A DNA stretch of 64,000 nucleotides from an uncultured Acetatifactor sp. (GCA_934436245.1 CAKSAM010000010.1:1-64000); one strand, 5' to 3'. Positions 8,824 to 18,291 are shown, counted from the stretch's first letter. The notes: generated by a model not told the origin, from the sequence alone. Program-made: numbers and translations.

Positions 8824-9265
8824 CTTTTCCTTCTCTGAAAAATATATCCAGTTTTCCCAGACATTTGATCAATGTCTTCATTTCTTCCTCATCCAGATTC
8901 CGAATGATCGTGTGAATCATTTTCCTGTGGAAATCTCTGTGATGGAAAAAGGCTTTCCGCCCCTTTTCTGTCAGAGTCACCAGCACCACCCGCTTGTCCT
9001 GTGTGCTGCGGTTACGCTTCAGATATCCTTTTTTCTCCAGACTGTTCATATTCGTGGTCAGGGTTCCTACGGTGACATGGAGTTCCCCTGCGATCCGGGA
9101 CATACTCTTTGGTTCCTCGATGCCAATAGCCTCCAGAATGTGCATGTCATTATTCGTAATATCCTTGAATTCGTCTGTTATGACCGCCTTTGCCTCTGCA
9201 TCCATCACGTTATGGAACAGATTCACCAGCAGTTCGTTCAGCATCCGGTTGTTGCTTTTTCCCAT
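8816..9265 (-). CDS. fabT: MarR-family regulator, FabT-like
   Basis: The 149-residue protein has a MarR winged helix: recognition helix region SRIAGELHVTVGTLTTNMNS (about 68-87) followed by a beta wing (KGYLKRNRSTQDKR). In Streptococcus and Lactococcus, FabT with acyl-ACP represses the fab genes through a TTTGA-N3-TCAAA palindrome. A matching palindrome lies in front of acpP (18434-18448), which supports the same role. Oddly, the gene is last in the operon rather than first. That makes it autoregulated if the whole operon is one transcript. The ATG is preceded by GGAAAAC-type sequence only, so the ribosome site is weak. Confidence 0.85.
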   Translation of the reverse strand: MGKSNNRMLNELLVNLFHNVMDAEAKAVITDEFKDITNNDMHILEAIGIEEPKSMSRIAGELHVTVGTLTTNMNSLEKKGYLKRNRSTQDKRVVLVTLTEKGRKAFFHHRDFHRKMIHTIIRNLDEEEMKTLIKCLGKLDIFFREGKEE

Positions 9266-9382
9266 AGTTTTCCTAATAAATGTTTCTCTGGTATACCGGC
9301 AATGCTCCCGGACCGCAGGCTTCCTGTCTACCGTACCGCGTCCATGCCGTTGTCGTGTCCTTAGTCGTTATCAGTATACCGT

Positions 9383-10471
9383 CTACCAGGTCATCACGCA
9401 AGCCCCAATCGTAAGTCCGGCGCCGAATCCCGCCAGAACGATGCGGTCCCCACGGTGCAGCTTTCCCTGCCTGTGCAGTTCATCCAACAGCACCGGGATG
9501 GATGCGGAGGACAGATTGCCCACTCTTTCCAGATTGGTGGGGAATTTGTCTCTGTCTGCATGCAGTCTTTTCGCCACAGCATCAATAATACGTGCGTTGG
9601 CCTGATGCAGTACGAACAGGTCAATATCCGGCACAGCAAGTCCGGCATCAGACAGTGCTTCCTCGATGCACTGCGGCACCCGTCTGGTGGCAAACCGGTA
9701 CACTTCCTGTCCGTCCATCTGAATATAAGGTTCTCTGCCGTCCGTCGGCTGGTTTTGGCCCGTTTTTGCTGCCGAGGTTCTTGCATACGGGGTTGCCAGT
9801 TCTCTTGCTCCACATTTTAAGACGCCACCGCCGGTGCCGTCGGAATGGAGCGCCCGTCCCAGAATTCCTGCTGCCGGTATCCGTTTCTCCTCCGCCGTCT
9901 CCTGCATGCCTTTCTCTGTCTCCGGCAAATTGTTACCATATTCCACTGTCCAAGACTCTGCCCTGCACCTCTCTACGACTACCGCCCCGGCGCCGTCTCC
10001 GAACAGGATACAGCTGCCCCGGTCCGTCCAGTCCACCAGCTTGGACAGCACTTCGCTGCCGATGACCAGTACGCTTTTTGCCAGTCCCGTCCGCAGATAG
10101 GCATCCGCCGTATTTAGGGCAAACAGGAATCCGGAGCAAGCAGCATTCACATCGAAAGCCAGTCCATTCACTGCGCCGATGGCTGCCTGTACCTGACAGG
10201 CACAGCAGGGCAGATACTGCTCCGGAGAACAGGTTGCCACAAGGATCAGATCGATTTCTTCTGCAGTTTTTCCTGCCTGATCCAATGCTTTGCGAGCCGC
10301 TTCTGACGCAAGTGTCACAACCGTTTCGCCAACTGACACATGGCGTTCAGTAATACCTGTTCTCTCCCGGATCCATTCATCCGAGGTCTCCACCAGCTGT
10401 TCCAGTTCTTTATTTGTAACAATCCTTCCCGGAAGCGCACTTCCGGTTCCGGTGATTCTTATGGTCCTCAC
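9383..10471 (-). CDS. fabH: Beta-ketoacyl-ACP synthase III
   Basis: FabH condenses acetyl-CoA (or a short branched acyl-CoA) with malonyl-ACP to start fatty-acid synthesis. The Cys-His-Asn triad is visible: C112 in AACSGF, H289 in LHQANAR and N319 in GNLSSAS. At 362 residues it is about 40 longer than usual. The extra material lies at about 172-200 and 230-245, between the core strands and the YIQMDGQEVY motif, and is charged and probably a surface loop. The start overlaps the upstream gene by 4 bp (ATGA), so the two are translationally coupled. Confidence 0.93.
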   Translation of the reverse strand: MRTIRITGTGSALPGRIVTNKELEQLVETSDEWIRERTGITERHVSVGETVVTLASEAARKALDQAGKTAEEIDLILVATCSPEQYLPCCACQVQAAIGAVNGLAFDVNAACSGFLFALNTADAYLRTGLAKSVLVIGSEVLSKLVDWTDRGSCILFGDGAGAVVVERCRAESWTVEYGNNLPETEKGMQETAEEKRIPAAGILGRALHSDGTGGGVLKCGARELATPYARTSAAKTGQNQPTDGREPYIQMDGQEVYRFATRRVPQCIEEALSDAGLAVPDIDLFVLHQANARIIDAVAKRLHADRDKFPTNLERVGNLSSASIPVLLDELHRQGKLHRGDRIVLAGFGAGLTIGACVMTW

Positions 10472-11529
10472 GCCATTTCCTCCATGATATCCACTGTTTT
10501 TTCTATTTTCTGTGCCCGCCAGGCATTGCTGCCACAGAACAGGAGTCCATTATCCACATCTCCCATTGCCGCATTGATCAATGCTCTGGTGATGCAATAA
10601 GGCGCCGTCTTCGGATCACAGGTCTTAATGCAATGTCTGCATCCGGTCATAAACCGCTCCCCGGCTGCCACCTTTTCCAAAAAAGCATTCTGTATGGCTC
10701 TCCCCGGCATTCCCACAGGGCTTTTCACAATGACAATATCTTCTTTCTGCGCCCGGAGATACGCCTGCTTGTATGCCTCCGCCGCATCACATTCCTCTGT
10801 TGTCACGAACCGGGTTCCCATCTGTACCCCCACAGCTCCCAGGGACAGGCAATGCTCCAGATCCCTCCGGTCATAAATACCGCCTGCTGCGACCAGTGGG
10901 ATCCCCAGTTCTGCTGCCTGCCGGATCATTGCCGTTAGTTCTCTCTCATAGTTCTCCGGTGTGTAAGCATCCAGTTCTTCTTTTTTAAATCCCAGATGTC
11001 CTCCTGCCAGCGGTCCCTCTGCCACAATGAAATCCGGCTTCCTACCGTATTTTTTCATCCAGTATTTCGTGACCACCGACAGGGCACGGGTACTTGACAC
11101 GATCGGAGCCAGCATTGTCCGGTGGCTGCGCCCGGGCATTCCGTTTTCCGTTTCTGCCACAACTCCGGGCAGATCTAACGGCAGCCCCGCACCGGAAATA
11201 ATGCAGTCCGTACCGGCCTGCACTGCTGCCCTGACATAATCCTCGTAGCGTTGTGTTGCCACCATGATGTTGACACCGACAATACCGCCTTTTGCGATCT
11301 GCCTTGCTTTTTCTATTTCTTTTCCGATGGTGCGCAGATTACAGGCGATGGGATCTCTGTCAAAATCCTGTTCCCGGAAACCGATCTGGGCAGTGGATAT
11401 AATGCCGATCCCACCGGCAGCTGCCACTGCTCCGGCCAGTCCGGACAGACTGATCCCCACGCCCATGCCTCCCTGGATCACAGGAATGTCTGCATGCAAT
11501 TCCCCCAGGATCAATTTTCTGTGCTTCAT
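10468..11529 (-). CDS. NMO-family flavoprotein with Fe-S-type Cys motif (FabX candidate)
   Basis: The 353-residue protein belongs to the nitronate monooxygenase/FabK superfamily of FMN TIM barrels. It has the N-terminal PVIQGGMGVGIS loop, the AEGPLAGGHLG motif with His178, and the phosphate-binding AAGGI and GVQMGTRF motifs. Unlike FabK it ends in a cysteine cluster C297-x2-C300-x3-C304-x7-C312, plus FCGSNAWR. Helicobacter FabX, a decanoyl-ACP dehydrogenase/isomerase for unsaturated fatty acids, is an NMO-family enzyme with FMN and a 4Fe-4S cluster. The operon has no fabA or fabM, so a FabX-like role is my inference. The plain annotation would be 'nitronate monooxygenase'. Confidence 0.8.
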   Translation of the reverse strand: MKHRKLILGELHADIPVIQGGMGVGISLSGLAGAVAAAGGIGIISTAQIGFREQDFDRDPIACNLRTIGKEIEKARQIAKGGIVGVNIMVATQRYEDYVRAAVQAGTDCIISGAGLPLDLPGVVAETENGMPGRSHRTMLAPIVSSTRALSVVTKYWMKKYGRKPDFIVAEGPLAGGHLGFKKEELDAYTPENYERELTAMIRQAAELGIPLVAAGGIYDRRDLEHCLSLGAVGVQMGTRFVTTEECDAAEAYKQAYLRAQKEDIVIVKSPVGMPGRAIQNAFLEKVAAGERFMTGCRHCIKTCDPKTAPYCITRALINAAMGDVDNGLLFCGSNAWRAQKIEKTVDIMEEMA

Positions 11530-11553
11530 CCCACATCACCTCACATTACCGTG

Positions 11554-13209
11554 TTAATATTTGCGGAACCTTTCATAACGTTCCTCTGCGATCTGTTCCC
11601 CGGACATGCCGGTGTATTTTTGCAGAAATTCCTTGATATGTTCCTTGAGATAGCCGCCGATAGCTTCCACCGTACTGTTGTCCGCTCCACCGTATTCCGG
11701 TACGATCCGCTCGATCACACCGAGACGCTTCAGATCCTCGGATGTAATATTCATGACCTCACTGGCTTCTCTGGCACGATCGGCATCCTTCCATAATATA
11801 GAAGCAAAGCCTTCGGGAGACAGGATCGAGTAGGTGGCATTTTCCATCATCCATACCTCATTGCCTACCGCTGTCGCCAGTGCACCGCCGCTGCCGCCTT
11901 CCCCGATGAGAATGCACAATACCGGTACTTTTAAGGCAGACATCTCCAGCAGATTCCGGGCAATGGCCTCTCCCTGGCCTCTCTCCTCCGCTTCCACACC
12001 ACAGAAAGCTCCCGGTGTATTCACAAAGCTGATAATGGGACGGTGGAATTTCTCCGCCTGTTTCATCAGACGTAACGCCTTACGATACCCCTCCGGCATA
12101 GGCATTCCATAGTTACGCTTTTCACATTCTGCAAAATCTTTGCCCTTCACATCAGCCAGTACTGTCACCGGCTGCCCGTCCAGGAATGCCACTGCGCCTA
12201 CCAGTGCCTTATCATCCCCATAATAACGGTCTCCGTGTGCTTCCACTACATAATCGAAAATGTAGGGAATATAGTCGGTCGCTGCCGGTCTGTCCACTCT
12301 CCGGACGGTCTTGACCTTTTCCCATGCCGTTCTGGGGAGTGTCAGAAATGAGCGTTCCTTCACGATCTCCGTAGGTTCAAAATGGAAGTCAAAATTTTTC
12401 TTAAAATCCGCATAATTCCCCTCACTGCACCGATGCGTCGTGATCAGGAAATATAAGGTCTTCTTCAGGTTCTCCCGGCGGACGATACCGTCCACAAAAC
12501 CATGCTCCTGTAAAAATTCCGCCGTCTGGAATCCTTCCGGCAGGCGCTGTCCCAGAGTCTGCTTAATGACTCTCGGTCCTGCAAAGCCGATCAATGCTCC
12601 CGGTTCCGCCATGATCACATCTCCCAGCATAGCAAAGCTTGCTGTGACACCACCTGTAGTGGGATCTGTCAGGATCGTCGCATAGAGAAGTCCCGCTTCT
12701 CCATGCCGTTTGATCGCTGCGGAGGTCTTTGCCATCTGCATCAGTGACACGATGCCCTCCTGCATTCTGGCACCGCCGGAACAGCAGAACAAAAATACCG
12801 GTAGTTTCCGTTCCGTAGCTTTCTCTATAGCCCGGGTGACTTTCTCACCGACCACATGTCCCATGCTTCCCATCATAAATTTGGATTCGCAGATGCCGAT
12901 CACAGCCTTTTCCCCGTAGATCTCACATTCACCTACGGTCACAGCTTCCTTCACGCCGGATTTTTCCCTGGCCTCTGACAGCTTGTCTTCATAACCCTCA
13001 TATTTCAATGGATTGCTCTCTTCTATCTCCTCAAACCAGGGTTGAAAGCTTTTCCGGTCTGCCACCATGCGGATCCGGTTGTGGGTCTTCACTCGGAAAT
13101 AATAACCACACTCATAGCAGACATATTTATTTTTCGCTGCCCGGTCTCTGTTTATCATTTTCTTACATTTCGGGCATTTGATCTCTGTTTCTGTATCTAC
13201 ACTTCCCAT
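11554..13209 (-). CDS. accDA: Acetyl-CoA carboxylase carboxyltransferase, beta-alpha fusion
   Basis: A single 551-residue reading frame joins AccD and AccA. The AccD half (1 to about 285) begins with the zinc ribbon C12, C15, C31, C34 and carries the [14 protein letters not shown] and [12 protein letters not shown] motifs. The AccA half (about 290-551) begins [14 protein letters not shown] and carries [20 protein letters not shown] and [10 protein letters not shown]. In E. coli the two are separate genes. The enzyme transfers carboxyl from carboxybiotin to acetyl-CoA to make malonyl-CoA. AccB and AccC are needed but are not in this operon or window. AGAGGTG lies before the ATG. Confidence 0.93.
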   Translation of the reverse strand: MGSVDTETEIKCPKCKKMINRDRAAKNKYVCYECGYYFRVKTHNRIRMVADRKSFQPWFEEIEESNPLKYEGYEDKLSEAREKSGVKEAVTVGECEIYGEKAVIGICESKFMMGSMGHVVGEKVTRAIEKATERKLPVFLFCCSGGARMQEGIVSLMQMAKTSAAIKRHGEAGLLYATILTDPTTGGVTASFAMLGDVIMAEPGALIGFAGPRVIKQTLGQRLPEGFQTAEFLQEHGFVDGIVRRENLKKTLYFLITTHRCSEGNYADFKKNFDFHFEPTEIVKERSFLTLPRTAWEKVKTVRRVDRPAATDYIPYIFDYVVEAHGDRYYGDDKALVGAVAFLDGQPVTVLADVKGKDFAECEKRNYGMPMPEGYRKALRLMKQAEKFHRPIISFVNTPGAFCGVEAEERGQGEAIARNLLEMSALKVPVLCILIGEGGSGGALATAVGNEVWMMENATYSILSPEGFASILWKDADRAREASEVMNITSEDLKRLGVIERIVPEYGGADNSTVEAIGGYLKEHIKEFLQKYTGMSGEQIAEERYERFRKY

Positions 13210-13282
13210 ATCTGCACCTCTTATTCTGCGTCACTTTTATCTCTCTGTCCCACTCATAAAAAATCACTTCCGCAGACTATTT

Positions 13283-13711
13283 TTATTTCAACGCAAAGGT
13301 AAGCTCCGCCTTCGCCGCCAGTTTTCCGTTTACCGTGGCGATCGCTTCCCCGACACCCACCGGTCCCTTACTGCGGATTATGGTGGTCTCCAGTTCCAAG
13401 GTGTCTCCGGGGCGCACCATCTGTTTAAATTTTGCCTTATCGATCCCGGCAAAATAAGCCGTCTTGCCACGATGCTCCGGCAGAGACAGAATTGCAACCG
13501 CCCCCGTCTGGGCAAGCGCCTCCAGGATCAGTACTCCGGGCATCACCGGATTTCCCGGAAAATGTCCGGCAAAATACGGTTCATTGAAGGTTACGTTTTT
13601 GCGTCCCACCGCCCTGACACCGGGCTCCAGCTCCTCGATCGTATCGATCAGCAGAAATGGGTGTCTGTGGGGCAGAATCTCCATGATTTCCTGGGTGTTA
13701 TATACTGACAT
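13283..13711 (-). CDS. fabZ: 3-hydroxyacyl-ACP dehydratase
   Basis: The 142-residue hot-dog-fold enzyme has HRHPFLLID (15-23) and the catalytic [11 protein letters not shown] with H50, followed by LILEALAQ with E64. It removes water from 3-hydroxyacyl-ACP in each elongation cycle. I chose the ATG at 13711 because GGAGG lies 5 bp upstream. An in-frame start 33 bp earlier exists but has no such site and would add an unusual tail. Confidence 0.95.
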   Translation of the reverse strand: MSVYNTQEIMEILPHRHPFLLIDTIEELEPGVRAVGRKNVTFNEPYFAGHFPGNPVMPGVLILEALAQTGAVAILSLPEHRGKTAYFAGIDKAKFKQMVRPGDTLELETTIIRSKGPVGVGEAIATVNGKLAAKAELTFALK

Positions 13712-13818
13712 TGTTCCTCCGTTCCGCGAATGCTGTCGCATCAACTACTTCCTCGCATTCTGCAATCGTCCTCGTTAATGCTCTGCCTTCTATCCTGTGT
13801 CTTGAACATCTGCTGCGG

Positions 13819-15060
13819 TTACTCTGTATACTTCTTCAACAACAGACTCGCATTATGTCCGCCGAAGCCCAACGAATTGGTCAATGCATAAGGCACCTCT
13901 TCTTCGTAGCTGTCCAGGCAATAATTCAGATCCAGTTCTTCCTCCGTCTCACGCAGTCCCACGGTACGGTGGATAAAGCCTTCCTGAATTTCTTTTACGC
14001 AGGTGACGAATTCCACCGCTCCTGCCGCTCCCAGGAGATGTCCCACCATAGATTTGGTGGAATTGATCTTCAGATCATAAGCATGTTCTCCAAATGCAAG
14101 CTTGATAGCTCTGGTCTCGAACAGGTCATTATGATGGGTGCTGGTTCCATGGGCATTAATATAAGTAAGCTCCTCCGGCGCCACACCGCCGTCTTTTAAG
14201 GCGTTCAGCATGGCGGTGGCTGCTCCGCTGCCGTCCTCCGCAGGGGAGGTAATGTGATAGGCATCCGAAGAACAGCCATAACCGATCAGCTCCGCATAGA
14301 TCTTCGCTCCGCGTCTCTTTGCATGCTCCAGTTCTTCCAGTACCACTACCGCCGAGCCCTCTCCCATAACGAAGCCATTGCGGTCTTTATCGAAAGGAAT
14401 AGAAGCTCTCTTAGGGTCTTCACTAAACGACAATGCTGTCAGTGCGGAAAATCCGGCAATGCCGATGGGGGTAATAGAGCTTTCCGTTCCTCCGGCTACC
14501 ATCACGTCTGCATCACCATACTGAATGGTACGATATGCTTCTCCGATGGAATGGGTGCCTGTTGCGCAGGCAGTAACCACGTTCAGGCTCTTGCCCTTCA
14601 GCCCATAGGCAATACTGACATTGCCTGCTGCCATATTGGAGATCATCAAAGGTACCAGCATGGGTCCTACTCTGCCGGGACCTTTCTCCTTCAGGCGGTC
14701 GTATTCCCGTTCCATAGCCTGTAAGCTTCCGATGCCGCTTCCCACGCTGCAGCCCACCATATAAGGATCTTCCTGTTCCATAGTAAGACCTGCATCCGTG
14801 ATCGCCTGTCCGGCAGCTGCTACCGCAAACTGACAGAATTGTTCCATTCTGCGGGCGGATTTTTTGTCCATATATTGTGCGGGATCAAAATCCTTCACTT
14901 CTGCCGCCAGTTTACAACGGTAATCCGCAGTATCAAAATAGGTTATAGGACCGAATCCAGTCTTGCCCTCTTTGATACCATTCCAGAATTCCTCCACACT
15001 GTTGCCGATGGGAGTGATGGCTCCCATGCCTGTTACTACAACTCTTCTATTTTTACCCAT
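13819..15060 (-). CDS. fabF: Beta-ketoacyl-ACP synthase II
   Basis: The 413-residue condensing enzyme has the Cys-His-His triad: C165 in TACATGTH, His in NAHGTSTHHND (about 305) and His in KSMVGHLLGAAG (about 342). It extends acyl-ACP with malonyl-ACP. I chose the ATG at 15060 because GAGGGAG lies just upstream and the length then matches the family. A start at 15081 would place that ribosome site inside the gene. Unusual short tandem repeats lie between this gene and fabG. Confidence 0.95.
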   Translation of the reverse strand: MGKNRRVVVTGMGAITPIGNSVEEFWNGIKEGKTGFGPITYFDTADYRCKLAAEVKDFDPAQYMDKKSARRMEQFCQFAVAAAGQAITDAGLTMEQEDPYMVGCSVGSGIGSLQAMEREYDRLKEKGPGRVGPMLVPLMISNMAAGNVSIAYGLKGKSLNVVTACATGTHSIGEAYRTIQYGDADVMVAGGTESSITPIGIAGFSALTALSFSEDPKRASIPFDKDRNGFVMGEGSAVVVLEELEHAKRRGAKIYAELIGYGCSSDAYHITSPAEDGSGAATAMLNALKDGGVAPEELTYINAHGTSTHHNDLFETRAIKLAFGEHAYDLKINSTKSMVGHLLGAAGAVEFVTCVKEIQEGFIHRTVGLRETEEELDLNYCLDSYEEEVPYALTNSLGFGGHNASLLLKKYTE

Positions 15061-15088
15061 ACGTGATATACTCCCTCGCATCCTGACT

Positions 15089-15183
15089 TATTTTCTATCC
15101 TGCTGTACCATCAGCGGACATATTTTCTATTCTGCTTTACTGTTGCCGGACATATTTCTATTCTGCTTTACTGTTGCCGGACA
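15089..15183. repeat. Three tandem 31-32-bp repeats between fabG and fabF
   Basis: Copies at 15089-15120, 15121-15152 and 15153-15183. Copies 2 and 3 differ by one missing T; copy 1 has a few substitutions. Each copy ends in GCCGGACA or GCGGACA. They fill nearly all of the fabG-fabF gap and would be transcribed in the operon mRNA. I see no open frame that makes sense of them. Confidence 0.85.
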
Positions 15184-15190
15184 TATTTTT

Positions 15191-15946
15191 TCACATTGCC
15201 ATACCGCCGTCCACGCACAGTACCTGCCCGGTGATATAGTCTGAGGCATTTCCTGCCAGGAACAGAACCGCCTGTGCGACATCCTCCGGTCTTCCCATTT
15301 TCTTAAGGGGGATCTGTCCGACCGCATTATCCTGTACCGCCTCCGGCAGCTTGTCTGTCATATCTGTCCGGATAAATCCGGGTGCCACGGCATTCACACA
15401 GATATTCCGGGATGCCAGTTCTCTCGCTACGCTTTTCGTCAGACCGATCAGTCCCGCCTTGGATGCAGAATAATTAGCCTGCCCTGCATTCCCGACGATG
15501 CCACTGACAGAAGAGATATTGATGATTTTCCCATATCTCTGCTTCATAAAGGTCTTCGTCAGATGCCGGATCATGTGAAATGCACCCTTCAGATTCGTAT
15601 CCAGGACTGCATTGAATTCTTCTTCCGTCATCCGCACGATCAGATTGTCTCGCGTGATCCCGGCGTTATTGACAAGAATGTCAACTCTGCCGTATTTCTC
15701 TGTTACTGCCTTTACAAAAGCTTCACTCTCTGCAAAATCCGCAACATTGCATTTCACAGCCTCCGCCGTGCCGCCTTGGCTTCGGATGTCCGCCGCCACC
15801 GCTTCCGCTGCTTCTGCAGAGCCGTTATAATTAATGATCACCGTGGCTCCTTCAGCTGCCAGTGCCTGTGCCACTGCTTTTCCGATGCCCCGTGATGCTC
15901 CTGTGACAATAGCAACTTGTCCCGTCAGACTTTTCCCTGTCAGCAT
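15191..15946 (-). CDS. fabG: 3-oxoacyl-ACP reductase
   Basis: The 251-residue short-chain dehydrogenase has the NADPH loop TGASRGIG (15-22), NNAG (93-96) and the catalytic S146, Y159 and K163 (YxxxK). It ends in DYITGQVLCVDGGMAM, the usual FabG tail. It reduces 3-oxoacyl-ACP. The start lies within the last codons of fabD (7-bp overlap), indicating translational coupling. Confidence 0.96.
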   Translation of the reverse strand: MLTGKSLTGQVAIVTGASRGIGKAVAQALAAEGATVIINYNGSAEAAEAVAADIRSQGGTAEAVKCNVADFAESEAFVKAVTEKYGRVDILVNNAGITRDNLIVRMTEEEFNAVLDTNLKGAFHMIRHLTKTFMKQRYGKIINISSVSGIVGNAGQANYSASKAGLIGLTKSVARELASRNICVNAVAPGFIRTDMTDKLPEAVQDNAVGQIPLKKMGRPEDVAQAVLFLAGNASDYITGQVLCVDGGMAM

Positions 15947-16926
15947 GCCAGTTCCTCCATCACCCGGTCCAGATCCTCCGGTTTCTCGATATTGTATACT
16001 TTGACATTTCTGTCAATTTTGCGGACAAAGCTGCTGAGTGTCTTCCCCGGCCCGATCTCTACGAAAGTGTCCACACCATCTGCGATCATCCGCTCTACGC
16101 TCTGGGTAAAATGTACGGGACTGGATACCTGCTGTTTCAGCAGCTCCGCAACCTGTGACGCATCTGTCACATAATCTGCCGTTACATTGGACAGATAAGG
16201 GATCCAGGGGGTTGACAGCTTTACGCTTTTCAATTCTTCTGCTAATTGTTCTCCTGCATTTTTTAACAGAGCTGAGTGGAACGGTCCGCTGACCTTTAAG
16301 GCTACACAGCGTTTTGCACCTGCTTCCTTCAGCGCTTCTGATGCCGCTGCTACTGCATCTGCCTCTCCGGTGATCACAATTTGTCCAGGACAGTTATAAT
16401 TCGCTACCGATACGACCTTGCCGGTTTCTTTTGCTGTCCGTTCGCAGATTTTTGTCACAATGTCTCCGTCCAGTCCCAATATTGCTGCCATGGCTCCCCC
16501 TTCCGGATAAGCCTCCTGCATATAGATACCACGCATCCGGATGATCCGGAACAGATCCGGCAGCTCCATCACACCGCTGGCAGCCAGTGCCCCATATTCT
16601 CCCAGGCTTAAGCCTGCTGCCATCTCCGCTTTCAGTCCTTTTGCCTCCAACACCTTCAGAATAGCCACTTCCATGGTCAGCATGGCGATCTGTGTGTATT
16701 CCGTAATATTGATATATGGATTTTCCTCAAAGGTCAGCTGTTCCATGGAGTACGGATGTCCGCTTTCCGCCTGTGCTTCCCGCTTGTCCTGCCAGTACAG
16801 ATTCTGGAGCACCTTGTCTGCCAGCTTCCATACCGCCTGTGCTTCCGGGTAAGTATCGTAGAACTCCTTGCCCATTCCTATGTACTGGGATCCCTGTCCC
16901 GGGAATAAGTATGCGATCTTGCTCAT
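15940..16926 (-). CDS. fabD: Malonyl-CoA:ACP transacylase
   Basis: The 328-residue protein has the FPGQGSQ motif near the N-terminus, the nucleophile Ser107 in GLSLGEY and His217 in GPFHSALL. It moves malonyl from CoA to ACP. An insertion at about 42-72 (Gln/Glu-rich) makes it slightly longer than the E. coli enzyme. GGAGATG lies upstream of the ATG. It overlaps fabG by 7 bp. Confidence 0.96.
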   Translation of the reverse strand: MSKIAYLFPGQGSQYIGMGKEFYDTYPEAQAVWKLADKVLQNLYWQDKREAQAESGHPYSMEQLTFEENPYINITEYTQIAMLTMEVAILKVLEAKGLKAEMAAGLSLGEYGALAASGVMELPDLFRIIRMRGIYMQEAYPEGGAMAAILGLDGDIVTKICERTAKETGKVVSVANYNCPGQIVITGEADAVAAASEALKEAGAKRCVALKVSGPFHSALLKNAGEQLAEELKSVKLSTPWIPYLSNVTADYVTDASQVAELLKQQVSSPVHFTQSVERMIADGVDTFVEIGPGKTLSSFVRKIDRNVKVYNIEKPEDLDRVMEELAC

Positions 16927-17067
16927 TTTGTCATCTCCTAATTACTATGTGATGCTATTGTCCCTTCAGTTACAGCACATTTTTGTAACACACCATTTTC
17001 CCTATACCATTTGCCACGCATTACTGTTCATAGTTTGTTGTTCAGCATCTGTTATTGGCGGTTAGTA

Positions 17068-18006
17068 TTACTGTCTTTTAATTTGTGCCGTTATGCACTC
17101 CTGCGCCTGCTGCACCGTTTCTTCAATAATCTCACGGCAGGTCTGCTCTCCGTGGACCAGTCCTGCAATCTGCCCGGCCATCAGGGTTCCATTTACGGTA
17201 TCTCCGTCCTGCACTGCCTTCCTGAGAGATCCCAGTGTCAGTTTTTCCAGCTCCATGAAGTCTGCATTTTCCTTTTCCAGCTTCAGATACTCTCTGGTCA
17301 TCTGATTGCGAAGGGAGCGCACCGGATGTCCGGTAGACATTCCTGTCACTACGGAATCGATATCCTTTGCCTTGATGATCTGATTCTTGTAATTTTCATG
17401 GACGATGGATTCCTTCGATGCTACGAACCGGGTTCCCATCTGGATTCCCTCTGCCCCCAGCATAAAGGCCGCCGCCATGCCTCTGCCATCGGCGATACCT
17501 CCGGCTGCGATCACCGGGATAGATACCGCATCCACCACCTGAGGAACCAGCGCCATGGTCGTGGTGGAACCGATATGTCCGCCACTCTCCATGCCTTCTG
17601 CCACCACAGCGTCTGCTCCGGCCCGTTCCATCATCTTCGCCATAGCCACACTGGCTACCACCGGAATGACTTTCACTCCGGCATTCTTCCACAGTTCCAT
17701 GAATTTTCCCGGGTTTCCAGCACCAGTCGTTACCACTTTTACTCCTTCTTCCACGACAATCTTCGCTACATCCTCCGCATTGGGATTGAGCAGCATGATA
17801 TTCACGCCGAAGGGTTTGTCAGTCAGTTCTTTGCATTTACGGATTTCCTCCCGGACGACCTCAGGCGGAGCGGAAGCGGCACCGATGATGCCTAAGCCTC
17901 CGGCATTCGACACTGCTGCCGCCAGCTTATGTTCCGCCACCCAGGCCATACCGCCCTGGAAAATGGGATATTCGATTTGTAGAAGTTCCGTGATCTTTGT
18001 TTTCAT
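17068..18006 (-). CDS. fabK: FMN-dependent enoyl-ACP reductase II
   Basis: The 312-residue flavoprotein has an N-terminal YPIFQGGMAW loop, GAGNPGKF (96-102), and EGMESGGHIG with His144, the position of the catalytic His in streptococcal FabK. It reduces trans-2-enoyl-ACP, the last step of each cycle, and explains the absence of fabI in the operon. It lacks the C-terminal Cys cluster of the related protein at 10468-11529, so the two paralogues probably do different jobs. AGAAGGA precedes the ATG. Confidence 0.95.
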   Translation of the reverse strand: MKTKITELLQIEYPIFQGGMAWVAEHKLAAAVSNAGGLGIIGAASAPPEVVREEIRKCKELTDKPFGVNIMLLNPNAEDVAKIVVEEGVKVVTTGAGNPGKFMELWKNAGVKVIPVVASVAMAKMMERAGADAVVAEGMESGGHIGSTTTMALVPQVVDAVSIPVIAAGGIADGRGMAAAFMLGAEGIQMGTRFVASKESIVHENYKNQIIKAKDIDSVVTGMSTGHPVRSLRNQMTREYLKLEKENADFMELEKLTLGSLRKAVQDGDTVNGTLMAGQIAGLVHGEQTCREIIEETVQQAQECITAQIKRQ

Positions 18007-18028
18007 TGTCTTTCTGATCCTTCTCGTC

Positions 18029-18057
18029 GTTCTGCGAATGCCTGCATTCAGGCAGAT
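18029..18057. repeat. 29-bp dispersed palindromic repeat, copy 1
   Basis: The element carries GAATGC-N2-GCATTC-type symmetry and ends in CAGGCAGAT. A copy with only two differences in 29 bp lies at 39455-39483. This copy occupies most of the acpP-fabK gap. Confidence 0.7.
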
Positions 18058-18066
18058 ATTCCGTTC

Positions 18067-18291
18067 TTACGCATGCTCCTGAATATAACTGATAACATCA
18101 CCTACAGTTGCCAGATTTTCCAGTTCCTCAGAAGGAATGGACACTCCGTATTCCTCCTCAAATGCCATTACCAGTTCAAACAGATCCAGGGAATCTACTT
18201 CCAGATCCTCCTTGAAACGGGTTGCCTCTGTGATTTCTACATTCTCCTGGTTTAACTGTTCTCTGATGATAGCTGCTACTTTTTCTAACAT
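18067..18291 (-). CDS. acpP: Acyl carrier protein
   Basis: The 74-residue acidic protein has the phosphopantetheine attachment Ser34 in EVDSLDLFEL and the following EEEYGVSIP helix. It carries the growing acyl chain. I chose the ATG at 18291 because AGGAG lies 9 bp upstream; an in-frame ATG seven codons earlier lacks one. It is the first gene of the operon, behind the promoter at 18460-18488. Confidence 0.96.
   Translation of the reverse strand: MLEKVAAIIREQLNQENVEITEATRFKEDLEVDSLDLFELVMAFEEEYGVSIPSEELENLATVGDVISYIQEHA

Noticed and set aside
8643..8864. Minus-strand frame of 73 codons between pfkA and fabT
   Set aside because: It runs through the fab terminator and into the fabT gene, has no ribosome site, and contains the palindromic spacer; the composition looks random.
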